From contig JAZBRS010000023.1 of assembly GCA_037176725.1 (NCBI GenBank), positions 26,159,001 through 26,223,000 on the forward strand: a stretch of 64,000 bases of DNA, given 5' to 3'. Position 1 is the stretch's first letter, and the number at the start of each line of letters is the position of its first letter. A program made the position numbers and the translations under genes. The stretch is from Posidonia oceanica (taxonomy: Eukaryota > Streptophyta > Magnoliopsida > Alismatales > Posidoniaceae). A model generated the notes under the pieces. It worked only from the letters and a program-made list of their open reading frames with translations, was not told where the DNA came from and searched no databases. This document shows, in pieces, positions 12,150-24,003 of this stretch.

Positions 12150-12600
12150 AGATCAGGAGCAATGGCAATTATACTTTGATGGTGCTGTGAACAAGAAAGG
12201 CCGAGACATAGGCGCAGTGCTGACAACGCCTCAGGGACAGATGATTCCCTTCTCTAAGAAGCTAACCTTCAGATGCACCAACAACGAGGCAGAATACGAG
12301 GCATGCATCCTAAGACTGAATGTCACCCTCGAGCATGAGGTGCAGAAGCTGCTAGTGCACGGCGATGCTATGCTGGTGATCTCTTAAGTCAATGGTGAGT
12401 GGAAGACGAAAGATCCGAAGCTGCTGCCATATCATGAACACTTGCTGAAGCTGATAGAGCTATTTGCGAGCATCCGCTTCACATACATGAACCGAGCAAG
12501 GAACGCATATGCAGATGCGTTAGCAACCTTGGCGTCCTAGCTCAGCATACCTAAAGATAGCACAGTGGATGTATCTGTTACTCACATTGAGTAGCCTGCA
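12150..12600 (+). pseudogene. aRH: archaeal-type second RNase H of E1, broken
   Basis: The second RNase H domain marks the Tat lineage and was gained separately from the first. Its acidic residues are visible: Asp in YFDGAV (12178), Glu in NNEAEYEA, Asp in VHGDAMLVIS and Asp in NAYADALATL. TAA at 12387 breaks it after MLVIS, where E2 has a Gln codon. TAG codons at 12540 (TGG in E2) and 12594 follow in the linker to integrase. Confidence 0.88.
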
Positions 12601-12659
12601 CACTGTATAAGCATTGAAGAGGCAGATCCAACAGCAAAGGAGCAGCCTTGGTATCAAGA

Positions 12660-13888
12660 CATAAAAACTTTCTTGGAGTCTAGCAGCTTTCCACCTGGTA
12701 CCTCAGCAGCAGACAAGAGAACTCTGATGCGTCTGGCGTCAAAGTATGTATTAGGGGCGAGACAATTGTACAAAAGATCATACAATCAAATACTCCTGCG
12801 CTGCTTGAACAAATCAGAGGCTGATGCGCTGATGCTTCAAGTGCATGCAGGGACCTACGGCCCGCACATGAATGGCATCCTCCTGGCCAAAAAGATAATG
12901 CTGCAAGGATACTACTGGCTAACTATGGAAGCAGACTGCTGCCGGTTTGTGCGCAGATGCCATAACTGCCAAGTGCATGGCAACTTTATTCGGGCGCCCC
13001 CTCAAGAGCTACATAGCATGTCGTCGCCATGGCCCTTCTCCACCTAGGGGATTGATATCATTGGCGCCATCCACCCTGCAGCTTCCAATGATCATCGTTA
13101 CATTCTGGTAGCGATTGATTACTTCACCAAGTGGGTGGAAGCGACCTCTTACAAAACAGTGACTGCTGTGGCTACAGAAAAGTTTATCAAAAACAATGTC
13201 ATAGCTCGGTACGGGGTCCCGCATGCAATCATATCTGACAATGGCACAAATTTCATTACTAAGAGGATCGAAGGCTATCTGCAGAGCTTCAGTATCAAAC
13301 ACCACAGATCCTCACCTTACCGGCCGTAGATGAACGGTGCAGTGGAGTCCACCAAGAAAAATCTGGTCAAATCCTGAAGAAGATGGCGGAAACTCATAAG
13401 GACTGGCACGACAAGCTTCCTTACGCACTCTGGGCGTATAGGACATCTGTCCGGACTTCAAGGGGCACCACCCCATACTCTCTGGTGTATGGCATGGAGG
13501 CGGTGTTGCCTATCAAGGTAGAGATCTCCTCACTGCGGATCCTACGCGAAGCTGAGTTGGAAGAAGCAGAATGGGTCGAAGACTGCTGCGTCCAACTGAA
13601 TCTGATTGATAAGCACAGGCTGCAAGCTATGCATAATGCTCACTGCTACCAAAAGAGAATGGCCAGGTCATACTTGAAGAAGTTCAGCCAAGGGGATTCC
13701 AGATAGGGGACCTTGTTCTGCGCGCCATTCACTTGCCTGACGGTCGAGGGAAATTCCGGCCTAACTGGTATGGCCCCTTTGTGGTCAAGCAAGTCTTTTC
13801 AGGCGACGCTGTAACTCTTGAGGATATGGATCAGGTCAGGCAGTCTGAGCCCGTCAACCTCTGCTACCTCAAGAAGTACTATCAGTAG
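12660..13888 (+). pseudogene. INT: integrase of E1, broken
   Basis: Integrase would insert the DNA copy into the genome. The N-terminal zinc-binding part holds His in VHAGTYGPHMN and Cys in CHNC. The catalytic core has Asp at 13054 (GID), Asp at 13237 (SDNGTNF) and Glu at 13345 (AVES), giving D,D-35-E spacing. The C-terminal GPY/F-like block is NWYGPFVVKQ and the product would end KKYYQ at 13888. Breaks are TAG at 13047 (a Trp position that is TGA in E2), TAG at 13329 (CAG in E2), a 1-nt deletion near 13370, TAG at 13706 (CAG in E2) and a frameshift near 13700. Confidence 0.92.
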
Positions 13889-15469
13889 CCCAAGGCGGCC
13901 CCGTTGCAGACGCTTCCTCCTACCTATACATTTGCATTCTCACTCCTTACATTCTCATCCTACCTGCATCTCTTATTTTGTCTTCTACCTCTATTCCTGT
14001 ACATTTGCCTATGCTCCTTCTGTCCTTCCCTTTTACATCCTTATCACATTTCACCCTCTCCATACACCGTCTTTCTTTTTCAAATCATCCTCGTCATCTT
14101 TTCAAATCACATCCTCTATCGCATTTCATCTTCTCCATGCATCATCTTTTTTTCAAATCATCATCGTCATCCTCTCGAATCACGCATTCCATTTTCTGCC
14201 CTGTGATGAAAACCGGAAGTGCTTGCCTGCTTTGGAAGGAATCCACCTTGCCTCACCCGATACTACTCAGATGTCTTAGCTAGTGAGGGAGCCACCACCA
14301 ATCAGGACAGGTGAACTGCCTAAACTCATAGGACATGCACCTTCTGAGGGAGAAAAACTCTAGGATGTGAGTTCAAAAGGTGAGAATAGACATCTAGGCT
14401 AGGGCACATCAAAAGGAACAGAAGACGAAGACAGAAGCCGGTCCTAGAGATAGCGGTGTGCAGTCTAACCTTGCTCCTTCTACCCATCACATAGCAGACC
14501 CAAAGCCCACATCCATTACAACCCAAACACCCTTCTTTTTACCTCCAAAATGGGGATAGCAAAAGCCTGTGGAAAAAAAAAAGAAGAAAGAGAAAAAAGA
14601 GATCAAACAAGCAAAGCAAAAAAAAAAAAGAGAGAGAAGAAAAACAAAAAAAAAGGAGAAAAAGCAAGCAAAGAAAAGAAAAAAGAGGAAAAGGGTTAGA
14701 CAAGAATCAACCCGAAAATACTAGCAATATCATCCCCCCGTACCTTACAAAGAAAACCAAGGGTGTAAGCCTAAAAAGGTCCACACCTCCCACCTCAAAA
14801 GCAAACACTTACCATCTCCTAGCTAGGGGCAGGGAAAGCCTGCACACCCATGAGGGAGAAAACAAAAAGAGAGCAGGAAAAGTAGGTGTAGGTCCTGAGA
14901 GCTTGGCAGGTAGCCTGTCCTCACCACACCACCACCTGTATACTGCCAACACCCGTTCCGGAGTGCCACCAGCAAGCTAAGAGTCCAAGTAGGGCCCAGT
15001 GAGTCAGGGACCACTCCCTTCCTCTGCAGTAGGCACCAAAACACTCCGTATGCTGAGGGCACCAAAGCATACTAATCATTTCTAAAAACATATCAACCTG
15101 CATCATGCATACTTACATCTCCAATCATCCCTTCCTTCTTCACAATCATTCCACTCTGCAACTTGCCTCGACTCTGAGACAGTACTTCTTGCCAAGCACG
15201 CGTTGACGCCGTTCGAGCTGCACTGGTCCAGATCTCCTGCCAGTCTTTGCCCCTGTGTCAACAAGACTACTACAGATTTCCTTTGCTTATGTCTGCTTAG
15301 CTGCTTTATTCTGATATTAACTGTTGAATATTATTGAACTGCTTTATCAGCCTCAGATTCTGCTCTCACTTAGAGATTATATGCCTGTGTGATCTGATTG
15401 CCTATAGTATTGATAACAAGTACCTTCAAGCTCTGCAGCGTCTGCCTATTTCACCCTGCGGCCTGCGCC
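13889..15469 (+). other. post-integrase spacer of E1
   Basis: There is no gene in this 1.6 kb. A pyrimidine-rich part (13910-14180) is followed by a block with GTGAGGGAGCCACCA (about 14284), shared with E2 at 47847. An A/G-rich tract (14565-14700) is matched in E2 at 48075-48220. A more complex stretch leads to the next ORF. Short ORFs here are not conserved in E2. Part of this spacer is also present as fragment X (25231-25811). Confidence 0.7.
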
Positions 15470-16671
15470 ATGGGTTATCCAACTCTTGAAACCCCAGTGC
15501 ACTATTCTAAAGCCCTACGGGGTTGGATTGGCAAGCTTACTCAGGAAGACTGCGAGAAGCTGTGCCTCTGGGGCATACCTACAAAACTGCTAAAGGCGAC
15601 TGATGTCGAAGTGAGCCGTCACCTGCTGTGCGCTGTCGCAAGATTCTGGAAGTCGGAGCACCATGTCTTCCGCTTCGGAAGGACTGAACTGACACCAACT
15701 CTGGAGGAGGTGCACCGCATCTGTGGCTTCTCCCAGCTGATGGGACCGCCTATTTTCATGAGGTGCGACAAGTACATAGCGGTCCTCTACAAGCTATCTG
15801 GGCTGTCTACTGACCGGTGCCAACAACGACTGATCTGCACCAGCAGCCCCACGCCCATGCTGCGCCTGCACTACTTTGATGAAATCATAGACAAGCGCGC
15901 TGAACTCGGCGATGATCTGTGGCTTCGGGGATTTGTCACCCAATTTCTGGGAGAGCTGATATTCACTCATGGTCGAATGACAGTCGTGATAGAAATTGCT
16001 GAAATCGCACTTGCTGTGGTGACTAGGCAGATAGACCTGACACCAGTCATCTTGGCAGAAACATATTGCGGACTGGACCGCATCTCCCACCGCTGCCGCC
16101 ACTTCCATGGCTGCGGAGTGCTAGTACAGATCTAGCTGGCCGCACACCTTAAACTGAACTTACTGTGGCCCCGGGGCCACGTCATCGAGACTTATTGCAA
16201 CAGCGGCCACGCCAGGACAATCAAGAAAGTCCCTGAGGAATTCAAGAAGCTATCTGAGCTGACGGACGACACTGTCACATGGCACATCATCCCATCTGCA
16301 GCTGAGCCTTTCACTATCTTCTTCGATACCCACGATGCGCGACTCGTGGTGCTGCCAGGATTCACCGGAGGCATGGAGTATCACCCCATCCGGGTCATGC
16401 AGCAGTTCGGCCTCCAGCAGGGCGCTTTCATAGATAGCACAGCCCCAAGGCTCCTTCAAGCATATCCGTATGGTTCACCATCTGCTACCACTAAGCTGGC
16501 TGATCTTTGCAGCACGGAGTGTGGTCTACTGACCTGGCATCTGCGCAAGGCTCGGGATGCACTCCCGAATATCTGACGGAGATATAAGCATTCTGGCCTA
16601 TTAGTGAGATACCTCCTGGTGCTCCCATGTTCCCTGACTCCAGAAAGGCAAAGAAAGCCCGGACCGACTAG
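15470..16671 (+). pseudogene. sense PMD-like ORF downstream of integrase (E1)
   Basis: This extra ORF is not part of standard gag-pol. It encodes about 400 residues starting MGYPTLETP and ending KKARTD. It resembles the plant mobile domain / DUF7745 group found in plant transposons and in the MAIN/MAIL1 proteins. The shared pattern is HHVFRFGRTELTPTLEEV followed by ICGF, and near the C-terminus EYHPIRVMQQFGLQQ. It has no introns. The start is chosen because E2 has an ATG at the same place (48927) with matching sequence from there on. It is broken by TAG at 16135 (TGG in E2) and a frameshift near 16545, after which the reading continues in another frame to 16671. The molecular role is unknown. 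Homology to the PMD class is my recognition of the motif pattern. Confidence 0.72.
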
Positions 16672-17137
16672 AACGTCCATGTAACTGCCTGCTTGTCTTA
16701 TGCTGTAAACTTTTGGCCTGCCACAGGCATGTAATCAAGTTCAATCAATACAAAGGTGTTCTGAGCCACCTGTTTGCATTCCAAATCTGCTACAAGTGCA
16801 TGCATGATCATATCAGTCATATCTGCAGGGCCCCTGGCCAGACTTGCTGTCGAACACCGCAGGAAAGTCCTCCTCAATCAACCCAAGTGCTGACCCATGC
16901 CATCCGAGCAAGCAAAGCTGCCGGGCACCGTCATCCGGATCTTCATCAACAGGTTGGCACCCCCAACTGCCCGGCGATAGGTCCATCAACCTGTCATCCT
17001 TGGCTGGCACCCCCAACTACCCGGCGATAGGTTCGTCATCCTGTCATCATCGGGCTGGTACTCCAAACTACTCGTCTGGCAAGCACGACAGTTTTGTCGT
17101 CACCCTCTGCTTTTGATGCCAAGGACGCTCTGGCCAA
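16672..17137 (+). other. 3' non-coding region of E1, first part
   Basis: No gene is visible. It contains a block shared with E2 (GGCCCCTGGCCAGACTTG, 16829 and 50297) and two to three imperfect copies of a segment with GGCACCCCCAACTACCCGGC (16955-17060). Confidence 0.6.
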
Positions 17138-17164
17138 CCCCTGGTATCATCCTGATACCAGGGG
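17138..17164 (+). repeat. perfect 12-bp inverted repeat
   Basis: CCCCTGGTATCA (17138-17149) and TGATACCAGGGG (17153-17164) are exact reverse complements around a 3-base loop. The E2 counterpart (about 50509-50536) has lost the pairing in one arm. Confidence 0.85.
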
Positions 17165-17269
17165 TATCTTTTGATCGCCCCTTGGTATCATTCTCCCTCT
17201 CTTTCCCTCATGATATTCCTGGTATTATGAGATGATTTGCCCTCACGAAATCCACTCACTTGCCGTCCA

Positions 17270-17690
17270 ATATCTTATCATCCCTTTCCCTTTGCCGGTC
17301 GATAAGTCCGATATCTTATCATCCCTTTCCCTTTGCCGGCCAATAAGTCCGATATCTTATCATCTCTTTCCCTTCGCCGGCCGATGAATCCGATATCTTA
17401 TCATTCCTTCATCCCCTCTTTGCCAGCCGGTAAGTCCGATATCTTATCATTCTATTCTTTTATTCATTTGCCGGTCGATAAGTCCGATATCTTATCATCT
17501 CTTTCCCTTTGCCGGCCGATAAGTCCGATATCTTATCGTTCCTTCATCCCCTCTTTGCCGGCTGATAAGTCTGATATCTTATCATTCTATTCTTTTATTC
17601 ATTTGCCGACCGATAAGTCCGATACCTTATCATCCCTTTCCCTTTGCCGGCCGATAAGTCCGATATCTTATCAATCTTTTTCTTATCAAT
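17270..17690 (+). repeat. tandem array with GATAAG/CTTATC hairpins
   Basis: About nine units of 40-65 bp built around CCGGCCGATAAGTCCGATAT followed by CTTATC. Each unit can pair GATAAG with CTTATC. An array with the same unit (about six copies) is at the same place in E2 (50583-50838). The stretch 17690-17830 is a degenerate AATC-rich microsatellite. Confidence 0.88.
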
Positions 17691-17834
17691 CTCTTTCAAT
17701 CAATCAATCACTCTTTTTCTTATCAATCTCTCTCAATCAATCAATCACTCTTTTTCTTATCAATCAATCACTCTTTTTCTTATCAATCAATCATCAATCA
17801 ATCATCAATCAATCAATCAATCACTGCTCTTTCC

Positions 17835-18740
17835 AGTTGATAGGACCGTAAACTATCATCTTGGACTGATATCCAAAACTATCCCGCAGTTGTGTTATAC
17901 GGCTGACATCCAGTAACTGTCCCTCGTAATTGCACCTTCCAGTTGATAGGGCCGTAAACTATCATTCTCTGGCTGATGATCCAAAACTCATCCTTGGCTG
18001 ATATCCAAAACTATCACTTGCAATTACGTTATATGGCTGATATCCAGTAACTATCCCTTGCAATTGCTCTTTCCGATTGATAGGACTATAAACTATTGCT
18101 CCCGGTTGATAGGCCCGTAAACTATCGCTCCCGGTTGATAGGCCCGTAAACTATCGCTTCCGGTTGATAGGCCCGTAAACTATCGCTCCCGGTTGATAGG
18201 CCCGTAAACTATCGCTTCCAGTTGATAGGACCATAAACTATCGCTGAGTCAATCATGTTATACGGCTGATATCCAGTAACTATCACTCGCAAATGCCCTT
18301 TCCAGTTGATAGGACCGTAAACTATCGCTCCCAGTTGATAGGCCCGTAAACTATCGCTCCCGGTTGATAGGCCCGTAAACTATCGCTTCCGGTTGATAGG
18401 ACCGTAAACTATCATTCTCTGGCATTTGCGTTATACGGCTGATAACCAGTAACTATCACTCATGGATTGTGCTTCCGGTTGATAGGACCGTAAACTATCG
18501 CTTCCGGTTGATAGGTCCGTAAACTATCGCTCCCGGTTGATAGGCCCGTAAACTATCGCTTCCGGTTGATAGGACCGTAAACTATCTTGTACAATCATGT
18601 TTTACGACTGATATCCAGTAACTATCACTCACAACTGCACCCTCCGGTTGATAGGTCCGTAAACTATCGCTTCTGGTTGATAGGTCCGTAAACTATCGCT
18701 TCCGGTTGATAGGACCGTAAACTATCCAGCCGATAAGCCC
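17835..18740 (+). repeat. tandem array with GATAG/CTATC hairpins
   Basis: Roughly 20 units of about 29 bp around GGTTGATAGGCCCGTAAAC followed by TATC, so that GATAG pairs with CTATC in each unit. Variant units with GGCTGATATCCAGTAACTAT are interspersed at intervals. The array ends with one unit of the preceding type (18725-18755). No equivalent is left in E2. Confidence 0.88.
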
Positions 18741-18755
18741 GACATCTTATCACCC

Positions 18756-19270
18756 TCTTCGCGCAACTTTGTCCCAGGAAGGCAATGTCCCGCATCCCTT
18801 TGCGATAGGAGAGTCGGCCCTTCTCCCCTTGCGCTCCTTTTCTCTAGCTTGCTCCCCGGGCGGGGACAAGCTACACTTTTCTTTCTCGCCTTGTCGCGCA
18901 AGTTTGGCCTGCCTACCGGGTCTTTGCGCCACATCGCGTTTCTCTTTTAGCATTCTTCTTTTGCATCATCTTTGCACTTTCTTTTTCTACCACTGCATAC
19001 TAGTCCAACATCATCATCATCTTGTGCTGCATCAGCATTCTTAGCTGTACTAACTTTTGCATTAACATTTGCATCGCATTTGCATTAGCATGCATTGCAT
19101 ACATTGCATCTCATCCATCTGCACCTGCACTTTGCATTGCGGCAACGAGCTACGACTTTCGGTGCATCCGCCAAATAAGTAACTCACGCCAATAGCAAAC
19201 TTCTGCTCCCGTCGGTCAGATGGGGCGTCTTGTCAACCCTGAGCCGCGGCCTCGCTTCGCTTGACCTCGC
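18756..19270 (+). other. terminal 3' non-coding region of E1
   Basis: No gene is supported; the overlapping short ORFs are unrelated between frames. A tract rich in GCAT and GCATTGCAT lies at about 19045-19140. The stretch next to the LTR carries GACCTCGCTCAAGG. A similar GCAT-rich tract sits upstream of the other polypurine tract at 62565-62660. Confidence 0.55.
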
Positions 19271-19285
19271 TCAAGGAGGGGCATC
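19271..19285 (+). other. polypurine tract of E1
   Basis: TCAAGGAGGGGCATC lies directly before the 3' LTR start TGTTGACACC. It would prime plus-strand DNA synthesis. A nearly identical tract precedes the LTR at 62991. Confidence 0.82.
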
Positions 19286-21247
19286 TGTTGACACCCCCTT
19301 TCAACAGGCTGAATCAACTGGAATCCTCTGGTGACTTCTGGATCCAAATCTAGGTCCAAACCTACACATTCCTTTCCATCCTTCTCTCCAAAATAAGCCC
19401 AAACTTAACCTAGAATCACACCTCTTTCCCAAGCCCAAAAACTACCCAAAAACCATAGGAAAACTCACCATTCCCAACTTAGCAAACCTACCCAAAAACC
19501 CTCAAAATTTCAAACCAAAACCACTCCCAAAAATCCTAGAAAACCTATGCAAAACTACCCTTTTTCTACACCTCAAAACCCTTCCAAAACTTTTCCAAAA
19601 CCAAACCCAGATCCTAAGTCCAATACTAGAGACCCTAGGCCACATACTTCCCAAATTTCAGCTCTTTTCTAAACCTCTAACTCCTTCATTTCACCAAATT
19701 ATCCTTTTCTCTCTCTTGGATTATTCTTTTCTCACTCCTCTCTCTCTCCTGATTATCCTCCTTCTTTTCACCCCCTTCTCTCTCTTCTCCTTGCCTGGCT
19801 ATGGGCCTACCTTGTGCATCTATCTCTTCTGAATCTTATTTCTATTTTTATTTTATTTTTAGCTTATTTCTTGATTTTCCAATATTTATTTTCCTTCAAC
19901 TACTCTCTTTCTTCACCACTCCTTCATTTCTCCTCTTTCTTCTTCCTTTTTCTTTTCTTTTCCTCTCTTCTACTAAATCTTCAAAAAACCCTTAAAAACC
20001 TTTAAAACTCTAAAACAAAAGGAAAACAAACCAAAACCCTAAGAAAAATAATTAAAAACATTAAACAAACAATTAAAAACAAAAACCTAACCGAATCTAG
20101 CTGAAACTAAAAACTAAGAGTGCAACTTAAAAAAATGCAAAACAAACAAAAAGAAAATGCTGTAAAATCAAGGAAAAAACCAAAATATAATCAAAACAAG
20201 CAAAGTTAAAAACCCTACTAAAAACAATCAAAAAACAAATCCCAAAAAGAAAAAGAACAATTTAAAATGCTAAGGCAAGTAATTAAGAAAAAAAAACTTA
20301 ACTTAACAATCCTAAAAAGAAACAATTTGAAAACATAATTAAAAAGAAAAAAACAAACAACCGGAAATCTAAAAGCATTTAATTAAAAACCTAACAAGAA
20401 AAACTTAACTAAATATTAAAAGGACTTAACAAACAAAATCAAAAACAAATCAAAAAAGACTTAAGAAAAAGACCAAAATCAAAAATCTAAAACTCATCCT
20501 AATTAATCTAAAAACAATCTTTAAAAAACCCTAATCAAAATCCCAAATACTTAACAAGAAAAACATGATTAAAAAACAATTTAAAAAACTTAACAAACAT
20601 TTAAACAAAATCAAAAACAATTTAAAGAAAAGAAAACCCTAAAAACCCTAATCAAAACTAAAACTCTTTAATCCTAATTAACTAATCAAAAACAATCATT
20701 AAAAAACTTAATCAAAGTCCTAACTTAAAATACAACTATTCTAAAAACTTTTATCATCCTTTTCTATTTTTATTTTATTTCTATTTATTTTTATTTCCTT
20801 CTTCTTTCCCTTCTTCTTTCCCTTTCTTCCATTCTTCCTTTCTTTCTATTTTTCTTTCCTTTTTTTTCCGAGCCCGGTCCAGCCCATTCCACCTCTCTCT
20901 CTTCCCTTCTTTCTTCCTTTCTTTTATTATTTTCTTTTTCTCCACACGCAGCAGGGCCCGACCCACGCCCTTCAGCCTTCTTCCCTCCTTCTTCTTCTTC
21001 TTCTTCCTCCACAGTTCCTCTTCTCCCGTGCCAACAGTCTCCCTCCTTCTCTTCAAATTTTGATTTCAACTTCTCCCTCCCGATCACCATCAGCTCCAGT
21101 CCACCATCCTCCTCTCTCAGCCTCTCAGCAAGATCTCCGGGGGGCATTAATTGCCGTCACCTCCACCTGTCCTCGCTGCTGCCAACTGCTGCTCCCGCCG
21201 GTGGAGGATTTGAAATCCACTGCGCGCCCGTCACTCCGTGAGCAACC

Positions 21248-21254
21248 GATAAAG
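21248..21254 (+). promoter_or_regulatory. possible TATA element of the E1 LTR
   Basis: GATAAAG sits at the position that aligns with TATAAG in solo LTR E3 (35491). It marks the change from pyrimidine-rich to mixed sequence. This is weak evidence based on position and sequence only. Confidence 0.25.
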
Positions 21255-23677
21255 CCTCCAGCCTTCCCCTCCTTCATCGCCTTTTGATCGTCCAAGAGAG
21301 AGCAAGAGAACCCAGAGCTCAGAGCACCCAAATCCCTTCTTTCCTCCACTGCAAATCAGCATTCTTCTTCCTCTTCTTTTTCATCCGTCTCAGAGCACCC
21401 AACACCCAGCAAAACCACCTCCAATTTCCTTCCCAAATCCACCCAGACCACCACCATTACACCCACCCATCCAGCAACCAAATCCACTCTGAATCTACCT
21501 TCCATTCACCCAAAATCCAAGCCAGAACCCATCACTCCATCTTCCCAAAATTCCCGTCCCTTTAGCTCACAAAACCCCTCCAAACTACAACCAGAGACTC
21601 ACCTGAACGCCACCTTCCAGACACACCAAAGCCTTAGCCTTCATCTTCCCCACAGGCCAAGACCTCCACTTCAAACACCTATGCCCAACTCAGCCAGAAA
21701 ATCCTTCCAAACCCAAACTTTCTCTCCAGTCCACCATCGGCCCTTCCCAGCATCCAGAAACACTCACGAACCCTCCAGCAAGTTGCCGGAGCCCTCCATT
21801 TCGTCCCAAGAGCAGAGGACACCCACCTCCACCTGCTGCTGTCCACAGAGCACCCACAGAAGCAAAACTCCTCTCCAGGCCGCGAAGCTTCGCTCCGGAC
21901 ATCCAGGAAGCACCGGAGTTCTTCACTGAGTGGTTTCCGGGCCGACGACGACGTCTGCAACCTCCGGACGACCTCTGCTGGCGCGCTCTGAATCAGCTGA
22001 CGTCGGGGGAGTGATCGTGCCTACAAAACAGGTACCATTCTTCTCCCCTAAGCTAGTTTTCTTCTTCTCTAGCTTTTCCGGCCTTTAGTTTTAAGTTTCG
22101 CCCCCTCCTCCGCCGAGTCGTCTCCACCGCTTCTTCTTCTTCTCCGGCGAGCCCGCGACTGGAAATGTCGCTCCGTGAGTAGAACCGGCTTCCAACCATC
22201 GCCCGAGGTCCGCCCAGTTCCCAGGAACTCTCCGGTGACCTCAGACCGCGACGACGATGCATCGATCGCCGGTTCGACCACCTTCTGGTCTGTAGCTTTC
22301 TCCAGCCTCTCCGGCCTGCTCCAGGCAGCACCAAGCCACGCCGACGCTGCTCCGAGGTCCGCCTACCTCCGGTGAAGCTCGCCTGCCCCTCTGCGCCGCA
22401 TCAGCCTCCCTTCTCCGGCATTCATGGCCACTGGTAGCTTTTGCTACAATGCCATGGCCGCTACGCTTTTACTGTTCATTTATTTTTCTCTTGGTTGGCA
22501 AACTTTACCATAAATTGCATTTTTGGTTTCAGTTTCTAGTTTATTACTTTCCAGTCCTGCCTTTGTTTAACATTCATTTAAATCTGAATTTATATCTTAT
22601 TAAATTGCATGAAAAACTTAAAAAATTGCCTAATTGCAAGTTAGTCCTTCTACTGTGTTTTCCTTTTAAGTTTATTTTAGTTCAGGTCCTGTAGTTTCTT
22701 ATTTTTGCACTTCAGTCCTTTAGTTAATAATCTCATTTAATATTCTAAGTTTACCTTAGTAAATTGCATTTTTAAACCCTGTCTTTTCCTCTATTTACAT
22801 TTTAGTCCTCTGATCTGTTGATTATGCATTTATTTTTCATCTTTTCTTACTGCATTGCATTATTTCCCCATGCATTTTAATTTTTGCACATAGGTCCTTC
22901 ATCTGCATACACAGCATCTTTTTTTTTACATTTTTTCCCTTATAAAATTGCATTTTAGACCCTGCATGTTTTAAAATTGCACATAGGTCCTCTGCATGTT
23001 TATAAAACTCATTTAAATGCATACTTTTGCTTATAAAACTGCATTTTAGACCCTGTATATTTAAAAATTGCACATAGGTCCTCTGTTTAATTCACAGATC
23101 TTTTAAAATCCCAGTTTTCCTTATAAAAATTGCATTTTCAACCCCTGCATGTTTCAAAATCGCATATTAATCCTCCACATAATTTCAAAACTTATTCAAA
23201 TGCATGTTTTACCTTATAAAATTGCATTTTAAACCCTACATTTTGCAAAATTGCACTCAGACCCTCCAGTTTTCAAAAATCTTGCATATAAACCCCTAAC
23301 TTTTCAAAATCTTTGCATTTAGGTCCCACTTTTTCAAAACTTGTATATAGGTTCCTAAGTTTTCTGAAAAGTCATTCTTGGACCCTTTTTTGCATTCCTG
23401 CATGCATTTGCACCCATGCATCTTTGCATTTAGCATTTTTGCACACACTTAAGCATACTTAGCTCCCATTTACATGGAAGGACCTGTTTTGCACATCCCT
23501 AGGACCTCTTGTACACTTAGATCCATTCTTCCCCCTGTTCTGGCCCCTTTGCCTTGAAGCTGGGATATCTTCTGATCTGGCTGCCGGATCTTCTCAACCA
23601 AGCTACCTGGACAACCCCGGTGGAGCGTTCTTCAACATGGACCAAACATTTCTCAGATCAGGCTTCAGATTCCCAAG

Positions 23678-24003
23678 GTAAGTCCTTTTGAACCCCTGCA
23701 CAGTATACATTTGCACACCATTTGCATTGCATGCATGGTTTTTGCTTTCCGTTTCCTCAAGCATGTAGATTAGGACTCCCTCTTCCTATCTATCAACTCT
23801 ATCTCCCCTTTTCGCGTATTCTCAGTGCCTTGTGTTGCGTTTCCCTTGGATTCACTAATAATTGCGACTTTCTTCCCCCTTTTCCACGATCTGATCGCAT
23901 CGCGAGCTTTTGGCATCGTGCGAGACATATCGTGGGACACTTTGGTGGGAAATGGTCACAGAACAGTGGTAATCCTTCCATTTGCTTCCTTTCCCCTTTG
24001 TAG
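23678..24003 (+). other. candidate intron inside the E1 3' LTR
   Basis: It has the same donor (AAG/GTAAGT) and acceptor (CCCCTTTGTAG) as in the 5' LTR, with identical spacing of 326 bp. It lies between the conserved MDQ reading frame and the minisatellite. Confidence 0.45.

Noticed and set aside
5102..13888. Claim that E1 was already defective when it inserted
   Set aside because: With the LTR divergence estimated by eye, the number of stops could also have arisen after insertion by methylation-driven mutation.
17835..18740. CRISPR-like regular repeats
   Set aside because: Units follow each other without unique spacers, the host is a plant, and the array lies inside a retrotransposon.
20020..20740. 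Plant telomere-like CCCTAAA words
   Set aside because: They are scattered in an A-rich low-complexity part of the LTR (also in the other LTRs) and never form a tandem array.
20781..21147. Lys/Glu/Arg-rich minus-strand ORFs (also 27238-27664, 35124-35486, 48046-48271)
   Set aside because: They are the complement of pyrimidine-rich tracts and purine runs, low complexity without conservation.
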